A stretch of DNA of 51,066 nucleotides from Nonomuraea cypriaca. GTDB lineage: Bacteria; Actinomycetota; Actinomycetes; Streptosporangiales; Streptosporangiaceae. The translations under genes and the position numbers were made by a program. The stretch spans positions 1-51,066 of the forward strand of contig NZ_JADOGI010000053.1 in the NCBI RefSeq assembly GCF_015645445.1, written 5' to 3'. The notes under the pieces are model-generated. The model ran no database searches. It was not told where the DNA came from and saw nothing but the letters and a program-made list of their open reading frames with translations. Positions 7,367 through 15,034 of this stretch are shown one piece after another; the first letter of the stretch is position 1; each line of letters opens with the position of its first letter.

Positions 7367-8133
7367 GCCGCCGCCGATTCCTCGCGGTGGCCGCAGCACA
7401 TGCACCGGCCTCCCGAGCCCTGCCACGGCTCGTGCAAGCAGCCCAGGCTGGTCCCGGCGTCGTGGATCCATGCCCGGATCTGCTCGGCAGCCTCGTACTC
7501 GTCCATGCTGCGCCGGTCCACGACGCGGTGGCGTGCTGGATCGGTGGCGGGGAGCCGTTCGTAGAGCGCGCATGCCTCCCGCATGAACGTTGCCTGCTCG
7601 GTCGTGAAGATGCGCCGGTCGCGCCGCTGCGCGCGTTCGACGGCCTCGCGGGCGTCGTCCGTGACGAGGATCGTGAGGTCGGGCGGGGGCCGGTAGCAGG
7701 TTGCGAACTCCAGCAGGGAGGCTGCCGTCTCCAGAGCGGCGTCTGGGTCCATCGGGTGCAACTGCAGAGCCTGGCAGACCGCCGTGGTGTCGATGCTGCG
7801 GCCCTCGACGACGGTACGCCCGTTGGACAGTTCGGGAATGATCGTGTCCAGGTCATACCGTTTGATGGCCAGCAGGATCAGAGCCTCGGCCAGGGGAGTG
7901 CCCCCACGCAGGAACGGGTCCCCAGTGCTGGCCTTACGCAGGGCGCGGAGCAGTGCTTTACCCAGTCCTGGACGTTCGCTCGCCTGCTGGGAGAACGCCT
8001 CCATCATCAGCGGCTCGCCGTCGAGGGCTCTGACAGCGCGTGTGGTCAGATACGTCTTGCCGACTCCGGTGACGCCCTCGACGGAGATGAGTGGGCCTCG
8101 CGTGCAGGAGTGGCGTACCGGTGTGATCATCAT
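7363..8133 (-). CDS. Thymidylate-kinase-like P-loop kinase with a Cys-rich C-terminal tail
   Basis: 256 aa; ATG at 8133, with a second ATG immediately after. The P-loop is EGVTGVGKTYL with Lys26. A later VVEGRSIDTTAV segment matches the dTMP-kinase DR(Y/F) region in position, with Arg present. DLTILVTDDAREAVERAQRR corresponds to the lid region. The last 25 residues hold four cysteines and two histidines (CLHEPW..., CMCCGH), unlike ordinary dTMP kinase and suggesting a bound metal. It shares its overall plan with the second kinase at 10325-11044, so the pair probably arose by duplication. The substrate is unknown: a modified nucleoside monophosphate or a non-nucleotide intermediate. Confidence 0.75.
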   Translation of the reverse strand: MMITPVRHSCTRGPLISVEGVTGVGKTYLTTRAVRALDGEPLMMEAFSQQASERPGLGKALLRALRKASTGDPFLRGGTPLAEALILLAIKRYDLDTIIPELSNGRTVVEGRSIDTTAVCQALQLHPMDPDAALETAASLLEFATCYRPPPDLTILVTDDAREAVERAQRRDRRIFTTEQATFMREACALYERLPATDPARHRVVDRRSMDEYEAAEQIRAWIHDAGTSLGCLHEPWQGSGGRCMCCGHREESAAA

Positions 8134-8194
8134 GCGGTGGGTCCGTTTGGAGGCGAGGGCAGCGCGTTGGAGGAGCGGGATTCTGGGGCGTCGG

Positions 8195-9301
8195 TCACGT
8201 GGTCCATGCGGCGGCCTCTTTGGCGATGGTGGCGGCGTAGCGGTCGAGTGTGGTCTCGGTGTCGCGTTCGGTGAGGCTGATGGCGAGTGTGTGATCGAGG
8301 ATCTGGGCGGCGCCGCGGCAGGGTTGGTCGCGGTCGGTGAACATGGGCCGGGTGTCGCAGGGGACGAGCTGAAAGCTGCCGGTGGAGTTCGGCACTCCCT
8401 GCTGTGCGAGGTGTTCGGCGAATGCTCGGGGGTTCGGCAGGTCGATGTGAAGTAGCGGGGCGAAGCCGTTCCACTTCTCTCGCGTCGCTGGCGCGAGGGC
8501 GATCAGGCCGGGTGCCTGCTCCAGGGCATGCAGCAGGTGGCGGGTTTGTGTGCGGCGCAGTTCGACCAGGCTTGCGAGGCGGCGGAGGTTGGCCAGGGCG
8601 ATCGCGGCGAGCGGGGGAGCGAGGCGGGAGTTGGTTGCCAGGCGGCTCAGTGGGGCCTCTCCCGGGGGAGCCGGCTGCCAGTGGCTGCGGAAGGCGGTCG
8701 CGTGCTCTGCCACGTCGCGGCGGGCGGTGAGCAGGAAGCCGCCCTCGCCGCTCCAAAGGATCTTGCCGTCCTTCATGCTGAAGCATCCGACGGTGCCGAC
8801 CGTGCCGGCCCGCTGCCCGTCGCGCGTGGTGCCGGCGGCCTGCGCGGCGTCCTCGATGATGGCGAGCCCGTGCTCGGAGGCGAATGCCGCCAGGGTCGCC
8901 GGGTCTCCCATCCGACCCCACAGGTGCACCGGGATGATCGCCCGGGTCCGCGAGGTGACCTTGCGGGCCGCGTCGTCGTAGTCCAGGTCCAGGGTGGCTG
9001 GGACGCTGTCGACGAACACCGGCGTTGCCCCGAGGGCGTCGAGAGGTGCCACGGTCATGACGACGGTCAGTGCCGGCACCAGGACTTCGTCGCCTGGGCC
9101 GATGCCGCAGGCGGACAGCGCGGCGTGCAGGGCCGCGGTGCCGGAGGCGACCGCGACGGCGTGCGGGACGCCGAACGCCTCGGCCAGGTCCCGCTCCAGT
9201 TGTCCGGTGGCGGGGCCGCCGCTCGGGTCGGGCATCTGCCCGAGCACGACGGCGAGCTGCTCTGCGAGTAGCTGCGTATCGGGGATCGGAGGGAGCGTCA
9301 T
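8195..9301 (-). CDS. DegT/DnrJ/EryC1-family PLP aminotransferase
   Basis: 368 aa from the ATG at 9301, which overlaps the radical-SAM gene's stop as ATGA. Fold-type I hallmarks are in order: SGTAALHAAL near 53-62, EVLVPALT, VHLWGR, then IIEDAAQAAG with Asp151 and SMKDGKILWSGEGG, where Lys180 is the likely Schiff-base lysine. The family transfers an amino group to keto-sugars or cyclitols using glutamate or glutamine. Its presence implies that a keto group on a sugar or ring is aminated. No sugar-nucleotide dehydratase or glycosyltransferase is in the window, so the keto substrate may come from the adjacent radical-SAM enzyme, as with BtrN-like dehydrogenases in 2-deoxystreptamine pathways. 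This link is inferred. Confidence 0.88.
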   Translation of the reverse strand: MTLPPIPDTQLLAEQLAVVLGQMPDPSGGPATGQLERDLAEAFGVPHAVAVASGTAALHAALSACGIGPGDEVLVPALTVVMTVAPLDALGATPVFVDSVPATLDLDYDDAARKVTSRTRAIIPVHLWGRMGDPATLAAFASEHGLAIIEDAAQAAGTTRDGQRAGTVGTVGCFSMKDGKILWSGEGGFLLTARRDVAEHATAFRSHWQPAPPGEAPLSRLATNSRLAPPLAAIALANLRRLASLVELRRTQTRHLLHALEQAPGLIALAPATREKWNGFAPLLHIDLPNPRAFAEHLAQQGVPNSTGSFQLVPCDTRPMFTDRDQPCRGAAQILDHTLAISLTERDTETTLDRYAATIAKEAAAWTT

Positions 9302-10335
9302 CGGATGGCCTTCGCGTTCAGCATCTGCGGCATGTCGAGCACGAGCGGCCACATGTTCACGCAGTCCCGGCTGAACAGCGAGCAGTTAGTGCACGCGGGC
9401 CGGTCGGCGAAGAGCGTGCGCGCGTCGGCGTCACGGATGCTGCGCCGGTGCTCGGGCGGGGTGGCGGCGATCCGGCGGTCGGAGGGACAGTCCCAGACCG
9501 AGCCGTCGGGCTGGATGAAGAACAGGCGGGCACCGCCGAAGCAGTTGGGCACAAGCGCGCCCTCTTGAGTGGAGATGGCGGCGACAAAGCGCCGTGCGTA
9601 GGAGGGGTCTGGCAGCGCCAGGCGGCTCGGTTCGTTGTAGAGGCGAGCGAGTTGTTCGGCCACGCCCGGTACGTCTTCACGGCGGTGGGCCAGCTCCGCG
9701 AAGAGCTTGTGGTCGGGCGTCAGGGAGATCGGCTGGGGAACGTAGTAGTCCACACCGAGCTGGTTGGCCAGGCGGGCCATGTCGGTGATTTCCTGCGGGC
9801 GTTCCCGCATCACCACGGTGTAGATCCCTACCTGCGGCGTGTGCCGGTCGCCCCGGGCGTTCAGCAGGGAGCGGATACCGGACAGAACATCGTCGTAGCC
9901 GAAGCGCCCAGAACGGGAGGGGCGTAGCCGATCATTGGTCCGGGCGTCCGCGCTGTCCAGAGAGACCGAAACGCCGTCGACGCCGAGCGCGATGAGCCGC
10001 TGGGTCACCGGCGGGCGGGTGAGCGGGATCCCGTTGGTGGCGATCACGACCTGACAGCCTGCCTCTTTGATGAGTTCGATCACCTCCAGCGTGGGAGGCC
10101 AGTCCAGCGGTTCGCCGCCGGCGATGACCACCCGCTCGATCGGCGAGCCGGCCAGGGTCCGGGCGAACTCTCTGAGCGCTCGGGGCGGCAGGTCGGTGCG
10201 GGACAGGTGCGACAGGACGCCGACCTCGATGGGCGGAGCCTGTTTGTGTTCTTCGATCGTGCCGAAATAGCAGTGGGGACAGGCGAAGGCGCAGGGCGAG
10301 CGCAGGCCCCAGAGCAGGGTCGTATCACGCGGCAC
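9298..10335 (-). CDS. Radical-SAM enzyme with SPASM/twitch-like C-terminus
   Basis: 345 aa from a GTG at 10335 with GGGAGG 6 nt upstream. The 4Fe-4S ligands are Cys15-x3-Cys19-x2-Cys22 (CAFACPHC), followed by the GGEP motif (VIAGGEPLDW) and SVSLDSAD typical of the barrel. The C-terminal third carries further cysteines (NCFGG, WDCPSD, CTNCSLF, RDCVNMW) in an arrangement like a SPASM or twitch auxiliary cluster. Such enzymes oxidise alcohols, modify peptides or perform other radical chemistry. There is no obvious precursor peptide next to it. Pairing with an aminotransferase gene (4-nt overlap) suggests alcohol oxidation followed by transamination. Confidence 0.88.
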   Translation of the reverse strand: MPRDTTLLWGLRSPCAFACPHCYFGTIEEHKQAPPIEVGVLSHLSRTDLPPRALREFARTLAGSPIERVVIAGGEPLDWPPTLEVIELIKEAGCQVVIATNGIPLTRPPVTQRLIALGVDGVSVSLDSADARTNDRLRPSRSGRFGYDDVLSGIRSLLNARGDRHTPQVGIYTVVMRERPQEITDMARLANQLGVDYYVPQPISLTPDHKLFAELAHRREDVPGVAEQLARLYNEPSRLALPDPSYARRFVAAISTQEGALVPNCFGGARLFFIQPDGSVWDCPSDRRIAATPPEHRRSIRDADARTLFADRPACTNCSLFSRDCVNMWPLVLDMPQMLNAKAIR

Positions 10336-11044
10336 GGTTGGCCTCCCGCTGCTTCATGAGGTCCTGCACGACCGTGCCCACCGCTTCGGCGACTGCCCGA
10401 GCGGACTGTCCGGCGGTGTCGATCACGGTGTAGCGGCCGGGCTCGGCGGCGGCCAGCCCGGCGTAGAGGGCGTCGGCTTGCTCGATCACACGTCGATCCC
10501 GTGGTGTCAGCGTCCGCTCAATCCGGTCGGCGAAGCGCCGCATGCACACCTCCCGGTCACCAGTCAGTAGGACCGTGGCGTCGGGCTGGGGCCGCCACCG
10601 CGACATGGTCGAGAGCACGTGCCGTGCGACGTGCGCGGGATCGGCTTCCGGTACGTGCTCGCAGAGGATCGCGGCCTGGTAGACGGCGACGGTGTCGACG
10701 CCGCGGTCCTCGATGACCACCGTGGGCGTAATCGGGTAGAAGACGGCGAGGCGTTCGACTTCGCGGATCTTCAGCGCGAGCAGGGCCAACGTCTCCGCGA
10801 CTGGATGTCCGGTGCGCAGACAAACGTCGTTTTCCGCGGACAGGGCGGAGATCACGTCTCCAGTCAGGGTGTTGCCGGGCTGGTCGGTGAGTTCGTCCAG
10901 CAGCAGACACCGCTGGCCGAGATGGGCGGCGAGCGCACGAGCCGTGCTGGTCTTGCCGACGCCGTTGATGCCCTCGATGGTCACCCACAGCGGCCGGCGG
11001 GGGGCGAGCCCACGGCGGGGCGCGGGGACAACTGCGGTATTCAT
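10325..11044 (-). CDS. Second thymidylate-kinase-like P-loop kinase
   Basis: 239 aa from the ATG at 11044, overlapping the methyltransferase stop as ATGA. P-loop IEGINGVGKTSTA with Lys31; VVIEDRGVDTVAVYQAA corresponds to the VVEGRSIDTTAV region of the other kinase; MRRFADRIERTLTPRDRRV is lid-like and arginine-rich. It lacks the cysteine tail of the first kinase. dTMP kinases are about 210 aa and usually carry DR(Y/F)xxS; here the motif is DRGVDT, so specificity has probably changed. It may phosphorylate the cluster's nucleoside monophosphate, or an analogue in the opposite direction of the HAD phosphatase, as part of protective 5'-phosphorylation. Confidence 0.75.
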   Translation of the reverse strand: MNTAVVPAPRRGLAPRRPLWVTIEGINGVGKTSTARALAAHLGQRCLLLDELTDQPGNTLTGDVISALSAENDVCLRTGHPVAETLALLALKIREVERLAVFYPITPTVVIEDRGVDTVAVYQAAILCEHVPEADPAHVARHVLSTMSRWRPQPDATVLLTGDREVCMRRFADRIERTLTPRDRRVIEQADALYAGLAAAEPGRYTVIDTAGQSARAVAEAVGTVVQDLMKQREANRAA

Positions 11045-11868
11045 GCGGGCCTCCGGCAGACGTACAGCAGCTCGGTCGCCCTCGTCGGTACGGACACCGT
11101 CGAGACCGTGTCCAGCAGCGCCGTGGGGATGCGCACGGCCAGGTCGCGGTACCAGTCGGCCGCACCTTGCCCGAACCGTTCGGTTAGCTCGCCGGCCACG
11201 ACGTCCGGTTCGGGCGGCAGCAGGCCCATCACGTCCTCAATGACCAGGCCCGCCTCACCGACGACCTGCTCCACCTCCTCTCGCGACCACTCGTAGACGT
11301 GGACGCGATACTGCAGAGGCCGAGGCGGCGGGCCGAACGCCTGCGGTGTGGACAGGAACAGTAGCCCGCCAGGCGCGAGCGCCTGTGCAGTGCTGTGCAG
11401 GCTGCGCGCAGCGAGCTCGAAGGGCAGATGCTCCAGCGCCGAGGTGTACAGCGCCACGTCGAACGCGGGCAACTCCGGCCAGAGCTCGGCCACATCGCAT
11501 TCGACGAGTTCCACTGGGAAGAGCTCTCCGTATGTCTCGCGCAAGTACGCGATCCGTTCCCGGGCTTCGTTCAGGTTGGCGGGGCTGATGTCCAGTCCGA
11601 CGTACCGGTCGATCTGTGGCGCGTAGCGGTGCAGCAGCGGCAGAGCCAGCCCGCGGCCGCAGCACACGTCCAGCACCTTCGCGCTGGGCGGGCACCGTTC
11701 GGCGACGATGAGGTGCTGCATCAGGTTCATCAGCCCCGAGGCCTTGGCCTCTCCGCGATGCAGTGCCGCGTAGAAGTCGTCCATCTGGTTGGTGCTGTAC
11801 GGGCCGATCATGGGAGTCCCGGGCCGGGTGCGGAACTGCTCGGGAAGCTGATCAGTGCTCGTGCTCAT
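11041..11868 (-). CDS. Class I SAM-dependent methyltransferase
   Basis: 275 aa from the ATG at 11868 with GGGAGAG upstream; overlaps the phosphoribosyltransferase stop by 17 nt. Motif I is KVLDVCCGRGLALPLL, followed by an acidic residue in VGLDISPANL, VECDVAEL, YTSALEHLPF and APGGLLFLSTPQ, which is the standard Rossmann methyltransferase order. The C-terminal half (from about 190) is helical and may bind the acceptor. The acceptor is not predictable; an O- or N-methylation of the deazapurine or sugar would fit the setting (huimycin, a deazapurine glycoside, is O-methylated). Confidence 0.88.
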   Translation of the reverse strand: MSTSTDQLPEQFRTRPGTPMIGPYSTNQMDDFYAALHRGEAKASGLMNLMQHLIVAERCPPSAKVLDVCCGRGLALPLLHRYAPQIDRYVGLDISPANLNEARERIAYLRETYGELFPVELVECDVAELWPELPAFDVALYTSALEHLPFELAARSLHSTAQALAPGGLLFLSTPQAFGPPPRPLQYRVHVYEWSREEVEQVVGEAGLVIEDVMGLLPPEPDVVAGELTERFGQGAADWYRDLAVRIPTALLDTVSTVSVPTRATELLYVCRRPA

Positions 11869-12379
11869 CGTTGCTCTCCCAGGGGAAGATCACCCACCCG
11901 TGGGTGATCGTGCCGATGTAGGTGACGGCGGCCTCAGCCGGGAGGCGGCCGGTCCAGTTGTCCTCGTTCATCACGCACACCGCGCTCCGAACCCGGCTGG
12001 CGCCTGCGTCGGTGACCAGTTGTGCTGTTGCGGTGAGGGTGTGCCCGGTGCCTGCGACGTCGTCCACGATCAGGACGTCCAGGCCGGTGAGGTCGCCGAG
12101 CGAGGCTGGGTTGACGGTCACGGGCTTTGGGGTCTTCGTGGCGTTGGTGCTGTTGTCCGTGGTGTGGGTCACCTCCACCGCCCGGACATCCCGCAGCCCG
12201 AGCCGGTGGGAGAGGCAGACAGCCGGAACGGCGCCACCGCGCAGGACCGCTACCAGGGTCTGGGGGATGCCGTCCACCCTGACCGCCTCGGAGATCCAGC
12301 GGACCAGCTCTTCCATGCGAGGCCACAGCAGGTGCGTGATGCCGGAAGGCACCACCGCCGAGGGCCTGATCGCCATCAT
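11852..12379 (-). CDS. Purine-type phosphoribosyltransferase
   Basis: 175 aa from the ATG at 12379, overlapping the folE stop as ATGA; a longer in-frame extension to 12508 would lie within folE and is rejected. The PRPP loop is VLIVDDVAGTGHT, preceded by VAVLRGGAVPA, the usual type I PRTase order. The C-terminal TITHGWVIFPWE resembles xanthine-guanine PRTases and the ToyH-type enzymes of deazapurine nucleoside clusters. It would attach ribose-5-phosphate to a free base, most likely the 7-deazaguanine made by the three preceding genes. Because queC is missing, the base offered may be 7-carboxy-7-deazaguanine (CDG). Confidence 0.88.
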   Translation of the reverse strand: MMAIRPSAVVPSGITHLLWPRMEELVRWISEAVRVDGIPQTLVAVLRGGAVPAVCLSHRLGLRDVRAVEVTHTTDNSTNATKTPKPVTVNPASLGDLTGLDVLIVDDVAGTGHTLTATAQLVTDAGASRVRSAVCVMNEDNWTGRLPAEAAVTYIGTITHGWVIFPWESNDEHEH

Positions 12380-13023
12380 GGCGCCCCTCGTCGGCCGGCG
12401 AGGGTGAGGAACTGCTGGGAGAGCAGCGGATCGGTCCTGAACCGGCCGCCGGCCTGCACAGTGGACGTACGGGCCGTCTCCATCCGGACACCACGCATGC
12501 TCATGCACAGGTGCACGCCGTGCACCGCGACGGCCACGTCCTCGCTGCCGATGGCTGCGACTACGGCATCGGCGAGCTGGCGGGTGAAGCGCTCCTGCAT
12601 CTGGAGCCGCCCGGCGTAACGCTGCGCGATCCGGCCGAACTTCGACAGCCCCAGGACAGTGCCGTCAGCGAGATAGCCGACGTGCGTGTCCAGCTTCATC
12701 GGCAGCATGTGGTGCTCACACAGGGACCACACGCTCAGCCCTCCGACCACGACCAGCTGGTCGCTGGCGAGGGTCTCGGTGAAGCACGTCGCCATTGCAG
12801 AAGGGTCAGGCGACAGGAAGTCGCGCCACCAGGCCGCGACGCGCGAGGGCGTGTCCAGCAGGCCCGCGCGGCTGGGGTCCTCTCCCAGAGCGATGAGCAG
12901 CTCGCGGACCAGCATGATCACGTAGGGCGTGTCTATCGTCGGGCCCGGTACGTCATCGGTCGGCTGTGAGACGGCTCGGCCGGGATGCGCCGTATCAGAA
13001 GGCCGCACGGCGTCCGTGGTCAT
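12376..13023 (-). CDS. folE: GTP cyclohydrolase I
   Basis: 215 aa from the ATG at 13023 with GAGGAAAG upstream. Zinc ligands are Cys102 and His105 in SLCEHHMLP and Cys173 in VHLCMSMRGV; GLSKFGRIAQRYAGRLQMQERFT is the conserved core helix. It converts GTP to 7,8-dihydroneopterin triphosphate, the first step of both folate and 7-deazaguanine synthesis. Here it lies between queE (51-nt gap) and the phosphoribosyltransferase (4-nt overlap), so it is a dedicated pathway copy rather than the folate enzyme. The N-terminal 30 residues are a Pro/Asp/Thr-rich extension. Confidence 0.95.
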   Translation of the reverse strand: MTTDAVRPSDTAHPGRAVSQPTDDVPGPTIDTPYVIMLVRELLIALGEDPSRAGLLDTPSRVAAWWRDFLSPDPSAMATCFTETLASDQLVVVGGLSVWSLCEHHMLPMKLDTHVGYLADGTVLGLSKFGRIAQRYAGRLQMQERFTRQLADAVVAAIGSEDVAVAVHGVHLCMSMRGVRMETARTSTVQAGGRFRTDPLLSQQFLTLAGRRGAP

Positions 13024-13074
13024 GGTCTTTCCTCGCTTCCAAAGGCTGGGCCAGGAGATACGGAGCGGTGGCTG

Positions 13075-13797
13075 TCACCGGCCACGTTCGTCACCCCAGA
13101 GCAGGACGTGCAGGCGAAGTGATAGCGACCAGCCACGGGAGATGACCGCCTCGGCGAGCAACTGGGCGTGGCCCAGTACGCGCTCGGTGGTGACGCCTTC
13201 AGGCATCACCCACACCTGCTTCATTGCGAAGCGCTCGGCGAGCTCGGCGATCTCGTCCAGGTCGGCCATGTCTCGGGCGACGAATTTGAACACGGCCTGC
13301 CCGGCAGCCGACAGCGTCTCCAGGACGGCGGCCTTGATGCGCAGGTTGGCTGGAAGGCCGGAGTTGGCCAGCTTGGGAGAGACGTTGAAGCGCAGCCCGT
13401 CCATCAGCAGAGCCGGATCGGGGGCAACGGTGCCGTTGGTTTCGATCTCCATGCGGCGGCCGGCCTGCAGCAGCGGCTCGGCCAGCGCAGCCAGGTGGCG
13501 CTGTTGCAGGAGGGGTTCTCCACCAGTGACAACGATCAGCGTCACCGGGTGGTCCAGTGCCCACGAGACCAGATTGGTGACCAAGACGCGCTCGCTCTGC
13601 TGCCGTAGGTCGAAGCGTGCGGTGTCCCACGTGTACGGTGTGTCGCACCAGGTGCATGACAGGTTGCAGCGGGACAGGCGGATGAACAGCGCGGGCTGAC
13701 CGATGCTGGGCCCCTCGCCTTGCAGCGTCGGGCCGAAGTGCTCGGCGATCAGGAGCGCCGGAGCGTGAGACGGGGCAGACTTCGTTGCGGCGATCAC
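13075..13797 (-). CDS. queE: 7-carboxy-7-deazaguanine synthase
   Basis: 240 aa. The GTG at 13797 is chosen because it overlaps queD's stop as GTGA; a longer frame to 13902 would bury most of queD's end. Cluster ligands are Cys44-x3-Cys48-x2-Cys51 (RCNLSCTWCDTPYTWD). TLQGEGPSIGQPALFIRL, TGGEPLL, ETNGT and the C-terminal LRLHVLLWG are all QueE signatures. This radical-SAM enzyme contracts 6-carboxytetrahydropterin to 7-carboxy-7-deazaguanine, using SAM as a cofactor. It follows queD directly, so the two are co-translated. Confidence 0.95.
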   Translation of the reverse strand: MIAATKSAPSHAPALLIAEHFGPTLQGEGPSIGQPALFIRLSRCNLSCTWCDTPYTWDTARFDLRQQSERVLVTNLVSWALDHPVTLIVVTGGEPLLQQRHLAALAEPLLQAGRRMEIETNGTVAPDPALLMDGLRFNVSPKLANSGLPANLRIKAAVLETLSAAGQAVFKFVARDMADLDEIAELAERFAMKQVWVMPEGVTTERVLGHAQLLAEAVISRGWSLSLRLHVLLWGDERGR

Positions 13798-14243
13798 CTG
13801 GCGTTCCCGACCGTGCAACGCGCCCACGTTTTGGGGGTCTCGCTCACGGTGACGGCGACCAGTCGCCCTGCGATGACCGGTTGCACGTTGTCGAGGAACC
13901 ACCTGACCAGGTGGAGGGCCAACCGCTCCGAGGTCGGCTCGACGTCGAGCACCTCGTTCAGGTCGCGATGGTCGAAGTGCTCAGCGAGGTAGGCGCTGAA
14001 CGGCAACAGGTCGCCGAAGTCGGTGACGAATCCCGGGCCAGCGAGCTCGTCGGCGGTGAGCTCGACGGTTACCCGGTAGCTGTGACCGTGCAGGCGGGCG
14101 CATTTGTGCCCGTCAGGTAGCCCGTTCAAGCGGTGAGACGCCTCGAAGGTGAAGGTCTTGCCGATGGTCAGGCCGACGCCGTCTGGGCCTCGCGGATCAT
14201 GGTGCGGTCCAACGTGGGTGAGGGAGGGGCGGGGCGTTGTCAT
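13794..14243 (-). CDS. queD: 6-carboxytetrahydropterin synthase
   Basis: 149 aa from the ATG at 14243 with GGAGAG 6 nt upstream. Zinc histidines are His37, His52 and His54; the catalytic Cys48 lies in GHKCARLHGHSY. DHRDLNEV and SETPKTWA near the end are also diagnostic of the PTPS/QueD family. It converts dihydroneopterin triphosphate to 6-carboxy-5,6,7,8-tetrahydropterin. The first 25 residues are a short extension before the usual start of the fold. It is the first recognisable pathway gene of the long minus-strand operon, which continues unbroken to the exonuclease. Confidence 0.95.
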   Translation of the reverse strand: MTTPRPSLTHVGPHHDPRGPDGVGLTIGKTFTFEASHRLNGLPDGHKCARLHGHSYRVTVELTADELAGPGFVTDFGDLLPFSAYLAEHFDHRDLNEVLDVEPTSERLALHLVRWFLDNVQPVIAGRLVAVTVSETPKTWARCTVGNAR

Positions 14244-14271
14244 CGTGGTCTCTCCGTTCTGCTGCTGGCCG

Positions 14272-14652
14272 TCACGACGGATAGCGACGTGAGGCGGCTC
14301 GTGCGGCGGGGCGGCTTGTGGCCGCGGGGACGTGGTGCTTGTGGGCGGCGCAGGACGGGCCCGCGCATTGAGGGAGGGACGATAAGCGGGCGAACCGGCG
14401 CAGAATGGGCAGGATGGGAGCGGTCCACCACAATGCGGCGGCGGCGAGGATCATCAGGGGTGGGCCGGCCGGGCCGTAGGTGTCGCGATACTCGCGTTCC
14501 CTGTGCCAGTACGCCCGCTGTCGCGCGCGGCAGCCCCGGCACATCCGCGAAGGGTCGCCCTCGGCGAGCAGGGCCCGGGAAACCAGGGTCGGGCGGATGC
14601 CCAGCAAGGTCAGGGGTCCCCACACCAGGCCGATCCACTGAATGACGGTCAC
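14272..14652 (-). CDS. Small membrane protein with a CxxC
   Basis: 126 aa from the GTG at 14652, overlapping the previous stop as GTGA. There are two hydrophobic segments: residues about 3-25 (IQWIGLVWGPLTLLGIRP) and about 66-82 (PPLMILAAAALWWTAPILPI). Between them lie Cys-Arg-Gly-Cys and a basic-acidic helix, and the C-terminus is basic. It is probably a two-pass inner-membrane protein with the loop on one face. It ends 28 nt before queD and may be the first or second gene of the operon. No family recognised. Confidence 0.55.
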   Translation of the reverse strand: MTVIQWIGLVWGPLTLLGIRPTLVSRALLAEGDPSRMCRGCRARQRAYWHREREYRDTYGPAGPPLMILAAAALWWTAPILPILRRFARLSSLPQCAGPSCAAHKHHVPAATSRPAARAASRRYPS

Positions 14653-14909
14653 GACGCCACCCGGCGCTTCCGCTTGTCGTGGCGGTAGTGGACGTGGCAG
14701 CCCACCAGGTGGTTCCAGACGAGGAGGGCTTTGAGGTGCGGACCTCTGCCGGTCTCCAGGCGGTTCCCTTCTCTGCTCCACCGCGTCACAACGCCCTCGC
14801 GGCCTTCGTGGAGCAGCGTGTATGCGCCGCAGCACGAGGACTCTTGCACCCACACGAAGACATCCGATCTGGGAATGTACGGTTCCCACTTGAGTTGCAC
14901 GTAGATCAC
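14649..14909 (-). CDS. Hypothetical protein, 86 aa
   Basis: GTG start at 14909. MIYVQLKWEPYIPRSDVFVWV looks like a compact beta-rich domain, followed by a CC pair, a Trp/His-rich stretch (LVWNHLVGCHVHYRH) and a basic tail. Coding bias is good, and the GTGA overlap with the next gene supports a real gene. There is only a weak purine-rich site upstream. No family recognised. Confidence 0.5.
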   Translation of the reverse strand: MIYVQLKWEPYIPRSDVFVWVQESSCCGAYTLLHEGREGVVTRWSREGNRLETGRGPHLKALLVWNHLVGCHVHYRHDKRKRRVAS

Positions 14910-15034
14910 ATCCGGGTGACGTGGCGGCCAGACACGGAGACCGGGTGAGGTTCGGCCAACCGCCGCGCCTGCTAACGGGCCCCGTGATCAGAGGGGGTCG
15001 AACCGTCTGCCCCAGGGCGTTCCGAGGACCGGTG

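Noticed and set aside
7281..7856. Minus-strand frame overlapping the first kinase
   Set aside because: Ser/Arg/Pro-rich shadow; the kinase frame has the P-loop and better codon use.
8130..8921. Long minus-strand frame overlapping the aminotransferase gene
   Set aside because: Arg/Pro/His-rich shadow of the aminotransferase in another frame.
4880..14243. dpd-type 7-deazaguanine DNA modification system
   Set aside because: No DpdA-like transglycosylase, no DpdB/C helicase or nuclease set and no QueC are present, so DNA modification is less likely than a small-molecule product.
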